From: Bacteroidaceae bacterium
GTDB taxonomy: Bacteria; Bacteroidota; Bacteroidia; Bacteroidales; Bacteroidaceae
Reading direction: 5' to 3'
Length of the DNA stretch: 12,537 bases
NCBI GenBank assembly: GCA_017961965.1
Contig: JAGCWG010000222.1
Coordinates: 1 to 12,537 of the forward strand
Part shown: positions 7,456-12,537 of the stretch, piece after piece
Layout of the letters: each line of letters opens with the position of its first letter
Numbering within the stretch: the first letter of the stretch is position 1
Translations under genes and position numbers: made by a program
Notes under the pieces: generated by a model
The model's database searches: none
Told to the model about the DNA's origin: nothing
Seen by the model: only the letters and a program-made list of their open reading frames with translations

Positions 7456-7473
7456 CAAGCCAAAGATAGCTTG
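7456..7473 (-). promoter_or_regulatory. Possible internal promoter within a small hairpin before the lipoprotein gene
   Basis: In the 45-nt gap after the membrane-protein gene, the minus strand carries TATCTTTG (7461-7468), identical to the fucosidase -7 box and 25 nt upstream of the lipoprotein start. It lies largely in the loop of a 6-bp inverted repeat, TCAAGC/GCTTGA. No -33 TTG is apparent at the right distance. This may be a weak internal start or coincidence. Confidence 0.3.
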
Positions 7474-7480
7474 AGACATG

Positions 7481-7996
7481 TTAGAAGATTCGTTTTATCT
7501 CTGAAAGGCGGATGCCCGACTGCTTATGCTTTTTTAACTGAAGAACGAAATCATGCGGAGTCTTGCACTTATTGTAGTCTGTTGAGTTCATCTGTACAAA
7601 CCTTGCATTGCTCTCATTAAGATAAGCCACCGAAGTCGTTTCTGCCGTATGCATCTGCACGAACAATCCTATGAGTAGCATAGCTGCCACGGACGACACG
7701 ACACGGATGGCGATGACGATCGGAGAAATACCCCTGCCTTGTACCTTCCTTGTCTCTGCCTTGCCAACAGAAGGCGTGATGTCTGGAAGCTGTGAAATTA
7801 TCTCGTCGGCAAAAGCCTCTTCGTCCGAAATCTTCACCTGTTGGCGCAGCATCCTTTGGCAGAAGTCATCCACCAAGTCACGTTTTTCCGTCACAACAGC
7901 CTCGATGTCGTTCTGTCTCTGAACACGTGCAAGCTGCATGAAGTCGAGGTCAACGTCATTCTTATCCTCTTTTCTGTTTAATGTTACTTTATACAT
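7481..7996 (-). CDS. Single-pass membrane protein, probable anti-sigma factor (171 aa)
   Basis: The ATG at 7996-7994 is preferred because it overlaps the sigma factor's stop by 8 nt (ATGTATAA), a classic coupling arrangement; a TTG two codons upstream is possible but less likely. Residues 1-90 are charged and mostly helical, with no HxxxCxxC zinc-binding anti-sigma motif. One transmembrane helix spans about 90-114 (SPIVIAIRVVSSVAAMLLIGLFV). A tail of about 55 residues (119-171) would be periplasmic and is rich in Asn and Lys. Size, topology and coupling to an ECF sigma gene fit an anti-sigma factor that holds the sigma factor at the inner membrane. The sequence does not resemble FecR, and the periplasmic part is too short for a FecR domain. 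The role is inferred from topology and context. Confidence 0.75.
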   Translation of the reverse strand: MYKVTLNRKEDKNDVDLDFMQLARVQRQNDIEAVVTEKRDLVDDFCQRMLRQQVKISDEEAFADEIISQLPDITPSVGKAETRKVQGRGISPIVIAIRVVSSVAAMLLIGLFVQMHTAETTSVAYLNESNARFVQMNSTDYNKCKTPHDFVLQLKKHKQSGIRLSEIKRIF

Positions 7997-8540
7997 ACCC
8001 AAGTTTTGTTAATCGTTCACGAATGGTTTTCTTAGCATAATAGAGGTTGCTCTTTACCTGCGTGGCATCCATGCCCGCTATAACCTCTATCTCTGATGAG
8101 TCAAGTCCCTCAAACTGGCTGAGGGTAAACACCAGCTGCTGTTTCTCACTCAATCCCTGTGCAATGACACGCACGAGAGATACGAAGTCCTTGTTCTCAA
8201 GTTGGCGTTGGGAATCACTCTCCGACAGATACTGACGTATGAAAGCCTCATCCTCTGGCAATGGTTGTTGTCGTTTGGAAACCTTCAGCCGGTCGAGACA
8301 GAGATGCGAAGTAATGGTATAAAGCCATGTGGACAGACGGCTACGCTCATCGTACAAGTGCATGTTCACCCATGCCTTGATGAAGGCTTCCTGCACGACA
8401 TCCTTGGCATCCTCTTCATCGGCAAGCATCTTCAGAGCCAATGACAAGAGCATCCGCTGGTAGCGCATCACCACGACTCGAAAAGCAGTCTTGTCGCCTT
8501 CCCGACATCGTTGTATTATGTCTTTCTCTTCTGTTTGCAT
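7989..8540 (-). CDS. ECF-type RNA polymerase sigma factor (sigma-70 family, 183 aa)
   Basis: Region 2 covers residues about 20-90 and includes DEEDAKDVVQEAFIKAW (41-57) and RLSTWLYTITSHLCLDRLK (68-86), the core-binding and -10 recognition parts. A short linker follows, then region 4 at about 120-178 (LSEKQQLVFTLSQFEGLDSSEIE, ATQVKSNLYYAKKTIRERL), with the helix-turn-helix for the -35 element. Region 1 and region 3 are absent, as in ECF factors, and 183 aa is typical. The ATG at 8540 is chosen; an in-frame TTG at 8561 would add seven lysine- and asparagine-rich residues outside the conserved domain. It is the first gene of a three-gene operon with the membrane protein and the lipoprotein, divergent from the TonB receptor. 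Such sigma factors are usually released by an anti-sigma partner and often control adjacent outer-membrane genes. Confidence 0.93.
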   Translation of the reverse strand: MQTEEKDIIQRCREGDKTAFRVVVMRYQRMLLSLALKMLADEEDAKDVVQEAFIKAWVNMHLYDERSRLSTWLYTITSHLCLDRLKVSKRQQPLPEDEAFIRQYLSESDSQRQLENKDFVSLVRVIAQGLSEKQQLVFTLSQFEGLDSSEIEVIAGMDATQVKSNLYYAKKTIRERLTKLGYV

Positions 8541-8846
8541 ATTAGTTTTGTTTTTTCTCAACTCGAGTTACAACCATTATACGATTGGAATGATTAAAAG
8601 TAAAATGAGCCATGCACTTTTTTTCATGGAACGCACGAAGATAGGCATTATTAACGAACCGACAAGCACGTTTTATGTCAAATTATTTGACGTTGAGTGT
8701 AAAAATTATTGACACTCGTCTGTTTACCGAGACAAGAGACAGTAAAATCAATGCATTTGACTTACCTTTGCAGCGATAAAAATAAGGTAATAAAGAAAAA
8801 ACGACGGAATTAGGTAACGGAATTCCTTTACGATGCAAAACAAAAG
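8541..8846. other. Divergent control region between sigma operon and receptor operon
   Basis: No coding sequence was seen in these 306 bp. Toward the sigma gene there is a 10-bp palindrome AACTCGAGTT (8560-8569) and TATAAT on the minus strand (8576-8581). In the middle is a 15-bp odd palindrome, GTCAAATTATTTGAC (8677-8691). Beside it is an inverted repeat GAGTGT/ACACTC (8695-8700, 8712-8717). Toward the receptor are a -7 box and a leader with CGGAATT repeated at 8805-8811 and 8818-8824, plus the palindrome GGAATTCC (8819-8826). These are candidate operator or leader structures; none can be assigned to a regulator. Confidence 0.55.
8763..8770 (+). promoter_or_regulatory. -7 box TACCTTTG for the receptor operon
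   Basis: TACCTTTG matches the Bacteroidetes TAnnTTTG consensus, 76 nt upstream of the receptor start codon, and predicts a leader of about 70 nt. No convincing TTG lies 19-21 nt upstream. The promoter may therefore need an activator, or transcription may depend on the neighbouring ECF sigma factor from another site. Confidence 0.5.
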
Positions 8847-10844
8847 ATGAAAACAAGACTATTGCTACTTACTGCCTGCATGGGCGTAGGAACGGCTGTC
8901 AACGCAGAGGAACAAAATGACAGCACAGAAAAAACAGATAACCTCAACGAAGTAGTTGTAACAGCAACAAACTCTGCAATCCAGAGACTCAATGAAGTAC
9001 AGATAGGGGTAGAAAAGATTGACATTAAGAAGATGACACAGGTTCCTGTACTCTTCGGCGAAAAAGATATAATCAAGTCGCTACAGATGCTTCCGGGAGT
9101 CAAGTCTGACGGCGAAGGCTCATGTGGTTTCCAAGTGAGAGGAGGTACATCTGCCCAAAACCTTGTACTTGTTGACAACACGCCAATGTACAACACGGGA
9201 CACCTCGTGGGCCTTTTTTCAGCTTTCAACGACGAAGCACTACAGACTGCTGCACTCTACAAGGGACAGATACCTGCAAAATTCGGAGGAGCAACATCAT
9301 CCGTACTCGACATCACAACCAAAGCTGGTGACATGTATGATTGGCACGGAGGAGTAAGCGTAGGATTATTGGCAAGCAAGGTATTCATTGAAGGTCCTAT
9401 TGCCGAAGACAAAGCGAGTTTCTTGCTCACAGCACGCAGGTCATATATGGACTTTTTCCTCAAGGCTTCCCCACAGTACAAGGACAACACGTTGAACTTC
9501 TACGATATCAACTATCGTGCCGACATCAACGCATCTCCCAAGAACAAATTATTCGTATCATTCTATTATGGCAGGGACAACATGGCTGTTGACGACCTGA
9601 TGGAAATGCATTGGGGTAACACCACCCTCACTGGAGGATGGAAGCACCTTGCCAATAACAACCTGCGATTCAACACAACGCTTGCATATAGTTTTTACGG
9701 AAGCAACATGGGCTACTTCGTGTCAGACAAGAACTATGTGTTTGATGCCCACATACGACAAGGAATCCTGCGCGAAGATATAGACTGGCGACCAAACCCA
9801 AATCATGCCGTGTCAGCAGGAGTGCAAGCAGCATATCAGGATGTTCTCTCAGCAGAATGGGACTGTATGGCACTGCATGAAAAGAACAATCGCTCCAAAT
9901 GGGATATCAACACATGGATAAACGACGACTGGAAAATATGCCGTGCACTTGAGGTTTCCGCAGGAATACGCTACGACCACTTTGGCATATACGACAACCT
10001 TGAGCCACGTGCAAGCATGAAGGTTAACATCAATAGGTGCCATAACATCAAAGCTGGCTACAGCCGTACCACACAGAACATACACGCCATACGCAACTCA
10101 AGCATGTCCATGCCAATGGACAGATACACGGTGAGTACATCCTTCGTCAAGCCAGAGAAAGCAGACCAAGTGAGCCTCGGCTACTTCGGAATGACAGAAA
10201 ATGAGAACTACGACTTCAGCATTGAAGGCTACTACAAATGGGTACGTGACATCTACGACTTCAAGGATGGAAAGAACTACGCTTCCGACATTGAGATAGA
10301 GAACATCATCCTCGGCGGCAAGGGACGTGCTTACGGACTGGAATTCTGTATGCATAAGAACAACGGAACGCTCACAGGATGGATTTCTTACACACTCTCT
10401 TGGAGCAAGAACAAGATTGACGGAATAAATAACGGCAACTGGTACACAGCCAACAACGACCGCCGTCACGACATCAACGCAGTGGCGATGAAGAAGCTTA
10501 ACAAGAATTGGGACTTGTCAGCATCATTCATATATACGTCAGGTCAGGCTCTCACAGCACCAAGTGCCAAGTATAAGATTGACGGAACAACAACCGTTTA
10601 CTATGCAGAGCGCAACGGCTATCGTGCACCAGCCTGCCATCATCTCGACATTAGTGCAGTACACACAAAGCGAACAAAGAAGAATGAACAGCAATGGACA
10701 TTCGGCATATATAACATATACAACAGGGAGAACCCATACGTCATAACATTCACGGAGGACAAGAGTAAAGCCACAAACATCAGTGCAAAACAAACTGCGC
10801 TCTTCGGATTGATACCTTTCGTCTCATTCAGCGTGAAGTATTAA
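8847..10844 (+). CDS. TonB-dependent outer-membrane receptor, DUF4249-partner type (665 aa)
   Basis: The signal peptide is residues 1-20 (MKTRLLLLTACMGVGTAVNA). A TonB-box-like segment LNEVVVTAT (33-41) leads straight into the plug domain at about 50-160, with LFGEKDIIKSLQMLPGV, the FQVRGG motif (96-100), LVLVDNTPMYNTGHLVGLFSAFN and AKFGGATSSVLDITTKAGD. A 22-strand-type beta-barrel should fill residues about 165-665, ending in the terminal aromatic Y typical of outer-membrane proteins. It should import a ligand using TonB/ExbBD energy; the substrate cannot be read from sequence. There is no N-terminal carboxypeptidase-regulatory-like domain, which relatives often carry, and no STN signalling domain, so it is shorter than usual. 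The plug wording closely resembles receptors paired with DUF4249 lipoproteins, and such a gene follows. The start ATG overlaps the stop of a 5-codon micro-ORF. Confidence 0.93.
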   Translation: MKTRLLLLTACMGVGTAVNAEEQNDSTEKTDNLNEVVVTATNSAIQRLNEVQIGVEKIDIKKMTQVPVLFGEKDIIKSLQMLPGVKSDGEGSCGFQVRGGTSAQNLVLVDNTPMYNTGHLVGLFSAFNDEALQTAALYKGQIPAKFGGATSSVLDITTKAGDMYDWHGGVSVGLLASKVFIEGPIAEDKASFLLTARRSYMDFFLKASPQYKDNTLNFYDINYRADINASPKNKLFVSFYYGRDNMAVDDLMEMHWGNTTLTGGWKHLANNNLRFNTTLAYSFYGSNMGYFVSDKNYVFDAHIRQGILREDIDWRPNPNHAVSAGVQAAYQDVLSAEWDCMALHEKNNRSKWDINTWINDDWKICRALEVSAGIRYDHFGIYDNLEPRASMKVNINRCHNIKAGYSRTTQNIHAIRNSSMSMPMDRYTVSTSFVKPEKADQVSLGYFGMTENENYDFSIEGYYKWVRDIYDFKDGKNYASDIEIENIILGGKGRAYGLEFCMHKNNGTLTGWISYTLSWSKNKIDGINNGNWYTANNDRRHDINAVAMKKLNKNWDLSASFIYTSGQALTAPSAKYKIDGTTTVYYAERNGYRAPACHHLDISAVHTKRTKKNEQQWTFGIYNIYNRENPYVITFTEDKSKATNISAKQTALFGLIPFVSFSVKY

Positions 10845-10858
10845 AACAACAACCCAAC

Positions 10859-10930
10859 GGCCCCCTCCCGACCTCCCCTAAGGGAGGAGAAGGAAGTTGC
10901 CGTTATGGACAAGCTCCTCAGGAGGGGGCC
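10859..10930. repeat. Nested G/C-rich inverted repeat between receptor and lipoprotein genes
   Basis: The outer arms GGCCCCCTCC (10859-10868) and GGAGGGGGCC (10921-10930) are perfect reverse complements. Between them an inner hairpin CCTCCC-CTAA-GGGAGG occupies 10872-10887. The whole structure fills most of the 99-nt gap between two genes expected to be cotranscribed. There is no T-run, so it is not a classic terminator. The composition contrasts sharply with the flanking A-rich sequence, suggesting a dispersed intergenic repeat or an mRNA processing element that sets unequal expression. Confidence 0.75.
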
Positions 10931-10943
10931 AAATAAGCAAACA

Positions 10944-11771
10944 ATGAAAAAGATAACATACACAATCATAGCTGTGGGCATGGTACTGCTCACATCATGC
11001 GAAAAGGAACTTGATTTCGACTACAACACCATAGACCCACTATATGTGGTAGAAGCAAACATAACCGCAGATGGAGCGGTAGCGAAACTGTCACAGACAC
11101 TCGATGTCACAGACACCCTTTGGAACAAGGACGTCTCAAACGCATCAGTCACAATCACTGGTGAAGACGGTACAAGCTTCGTTCTCCATCACGACAGCGC
11201 AGGTATATATTCATCCAAGGAAGCCAGAGGCATCCCCGGAGTGAAATACACAATACATGTAGATATCAACGGTTATGTGACAGAATCGACATCAGTAATG
11301 CAGGAAGAATTCACTATCAGCGACAACTATTTATACAAGATTGTAATGATGTCAGAAGATGTCTATGGAGTACGTGTTGACGTGAAAGACGAAGGCACCA
11401 AGGAAAACTATTACTACACGCTCGTCACCAGAAACGGAGAACCATACAAATGGATGATAACAGACAACAGAGGTCAGTACGGTAAAACGGAAATAGACAT
11501 TGGCTGTTTCATTGACTCAGACATGGAGGATCACAAAGAGGACATCCTTGAGGAGGGCGACCTTATCGACATAGAAGTACGCAAGGTTGACCGCAAGATA
11601 TACGACTACTACTGGTCACGTGCCATCGGATTAGACAATTATTCCAATCCGCTCCGTGACTTCACCCATAATACTCTCGGATACTTCTCTGCTTGCAGCA
11701 GAATCAAACTTCCGACCATAACATACCACAAGGACGAAGTGGAATATCTGGACGCAAGAAACAAGAAATAA
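10944..11771 (+). CDS. DUF4249-type surface lipoprotein, partner of the TonB receptor (275 aa)
   Basis: The ATG at 10944 is chosen because it begins a proper lipoprotein signal (MKKITYTIIAVGMVLLTSC, Cys19 lipidated). The earlier in-frame ATG at 10905 would put 13 residues, encoded by the G/C repeat, before that signal. The mature protein starts CEKELDFDY. An Ig-like beta region follows with YVVEANITADG, ASVTITGEDGTSFVLHHDSAGIY and GVKYTIHVDINGYVTEST (about 35-120). This pattern is typical of DUF4249. The rest is rich in Tyr and Asp (YYYTLVTRNGEPY, KIYDYYWSRAI). Members are encoded beside TonB receptors and are thought to act with them at the outer membrane, perhaps in ligand capture as SusD does, although they are not SusD homologues. 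The length is near the family's lower end. It lies 99 nt after the receptor and ends just before a strong terminator. Confidence 0.88.
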   Translation: MKKITYTIIAVGMVLLTSCEKELDFDYNTIDPLYVVEANITADGAVAKLSQTLDVTDTLWNKDVSNASVTITGEDGTSFVLHHDSAGIYSSKEARGIPGVKYTIHVDINGYVTESTSVMQEEFTISDNYLYKIVMMSEDVYGVRVDVKDEGTKENYYYTLVTRNGEPYKWMITDNRGQYGKTEIDIGCFIDSDMEDHKEDILEEGDLIDIEVRKVDRKIYDYYWSRAIGLDNYSNPLRDFTHNTLGYFSACSRIKLPTITYHKDEVEYLDARNKK

Positions 11772-11796
11772 AACAAAGAAGAACAAACGACCAGAC

Positions 11797-11852
11797 AAAG
11801 GGTGCATCATCAGTCTCCTACGACTCTTGATGCACCCTTTTATTATATTTTA
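11797..11852. terminator. Strong terminator between convergent lipoprotein and pgeF genes
   Basis: Perfect 13-bp arms AAAGGGTGCATCA (11797-11809) and TGATGCACCCTTT (11828-11840) enclose an 18-nt loop. On the plus strand they run into a T-rich tail (TTTTATTATATTTTAT). It lies 25 nt after the lipoprotein stop. The minus-strand side (TTTGTCTGGTCGTTTG) is less T-rich but could also stop pgeF transcription. Confidence 0.9.
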
Positions 11853-11876
11853 TCTGAACATCGTCACAAGTATCCT

Positions 11877-12537
11877 TTACAACTTTATTCCATTCAAGAT
11901 TCTGCCACTGTTTATACCAAGCCGGCGAGCAGAGAAGAAGTCGTTGCATTGCGTGTAGGTACAGATGCCTGAGAGTGTAATACTGTCTTCACGCAATCCT
12001 GCATCCTGTAACTGAAGCTTGTTGCAGAGTGGAAGGTCGATGTGCCATTTGGTTCCCACACCGGAACTAACAGGATAGCGTTTGGCAATTAGGTTCATAT
12101 CAAACCCTGCGTTGTAAAACGCATCATATACTTCATCGCCCACCTCAAAGGCATCGAGTGAGATACCTGGACCTATGACAGCATGGCAATCGGACGGATT
12201 GGTGCCGTAAGCCTTGTGCATTACACGTAGATTGTCCTCCACTATGCGCTTTACCGTTCCTCGCCAACCAGCATGAACGGCAGATACGGCTTTGTGTACA
12301 TCATCATAGATAAGGATTGGGATGCAATCAGCAGTCGAAACGCACACACAAGTGTCTGGAAGGTTTGTGCACACGGCATCTATGCCTTCGAGACGTTCTG
12401 TCCTTGCGGATAACGAAAGAGAGAAGAAGTCATTATCGATAACGAGTGTGCGTATGTCGTGAGTCTGGTGAGGCACGATAAGGTGGTCGTTGTCAATACC
12501 GAGTTCACGACAGAGTAACGAGCGGTTTGTCTCAACA
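11877..12537 (-). CDS. pgeF: Peptidoglycan editing factor PgeF (YfiH/laccase-domain), C-terminal part (cut by the right edge)
   Basis: The frame is open from the stop at 11877 to the window edge, giving 219 visible residues. The N-terminal residues VETNRSLLCRELGIDNDHLIVPHQTH align with the usual family segment before the first metal ligand, so the gene starts outside the window. The GTG at 12476 is not the real start. The three metal ligands of the family are visible: His in QTH (residue 26 of the visible part), Cys in STADC (71) and His in SAVHAGWRGT (88). The C-terminus GICTYTQCNDFFSARRLGINSGR is also typical. Family members are about 240-270 aa cytoplasmic enzymes. They act as purine nucleoside phosphorylase/adenosine deaminase-like enzymes (as in LACC1) or remove wrong UDP-MurNAc-L-Ser precursors (E. 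coli PgeF). It converges on the receptor operon and appears unrelated to it. Confidence 0.95.
   Translation of the reverse strand, partial: VETNRSLLCRELGIDNDHLIVPHQTHDIRTLVIDNDFFSLSLSARTERLEGIDAVCTNLPDTCVCVSTADCIPILIYDDVHKAVSAVHAGWRGTVKRIVEDNLRVMHKAYGTNPSDCHAVIGPGISLDAFEVGDEVYDAFYNAGFDMNLIAKRYPVSSGVGTKWHIDLPLCNKLQLQDAGLREDSITLSGICTYTQCNDFFSARRLGINSGRILNGIKL

Noticed and set aside
7997..8002. TTG start for the membrane protein two codons upstream of the ATG
   Set aside because: The ATG at 7996 overlaps the sigma stop in the usual coupled way; TTG is rarer.
8541..8561. TTG start extending the sigma factor by seven residues
   Set aside because: The extension lies outside the conserved region 2 and an ATG at 8540 gives a normal-length ECF factor. 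A TTG start cannot be fully excluded.
10905..10943. Upstream ATG start for the DUF4249 lipoprotein, adding 13 residues
   Set aside because: The extra residues are encoded by the G/C-rich repeat and would sit before an otherwise normal lipoprotein signal that begins at the ATG at 10944.
12474..12476. GTG as the start of pgeF
   Set aside because: The open frame continues upstream with family-typical sequence (NRSLLCRELGID) to the window edge, so the gene is cut by the window and does not start here.

Overview
The window looks like a chromosomal segment from a Bacteroidales bacterium, most plausibly Prevotella or a close relative. Supporting signs are a TonB-dependent receptor paired with a DUF4249-type lipoprotein, two large secreted MG2/plug-like proteins, a GH95 fucosidase, lipoprotein signals, Bacteroidetes-style TAnnTTTG -7 boxes, and start sites without clear Shine-Dalgarno sequences. 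The genus is inference. No RNA genes, transposases, CRISPR arrays or phage genes were seen.

Layout, left to right. (1) 1-842, minus strand: the N-terminal third or so of a secreted GH95 alpha-L-fucosidase, running off the left edge. Its promoter sits directly against a terminator-like hairpin that ends the next unit. (2) 971-6046, minus strand: a two-gene operon of large secreted proteins, 959 aa then 710 aa. Both carry an N-terminal MG2 macroglobulin-like domain and share a family architecture; the second is a shortened, C-terminally clipped paralogue. A short G/C hairpin lies between them. Upstream of the operon is a promoter candidate and an unusual tandem array of an 11-bp unit. (3) 6302-8540, minus strand: an operon of an ECF sigma factor, a single-pass membrane protein overlapping it by 8 nt (probable anti-sigma factor, but not FecR-like), and an unrecognised lipoprotein with a C-terminal transmembrane helix. 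(4) 8541-8846: a divergent control region with palindromes and a TACCTTTG box. (5) 8847-11771, plus strand: a TonB-dependent receptor without the usual N-terminal extension domains, then its DUF4249-type lipoprotein partner. They are separated by a G/C-rich nested inverted repeat and followed by a strong terminator. (6) 11877-12537, minus strand: the C-terminal part of PgeF (YfiH/laccase-domain), running off the right edge.

The likely functional core is region 3 to 5: a sigma/anti-sigma-like/membrane lipoprotein operon transcribed away from an outer-membrane uptake pair. The receptor has no STN signalling domain and the membrane protein is not a recognisable FecR, so this is not a standard FecI/FecR/FecA system. 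Whether the sigma factor controls the receptor, the MG2 operon or something elsewhere cannot be decided from the sequence. The MG2 operon and the fucosidase suggest an envelope and glycan-related neighbourhood. The fucosidase and PgeF appear to be separate transcription units.
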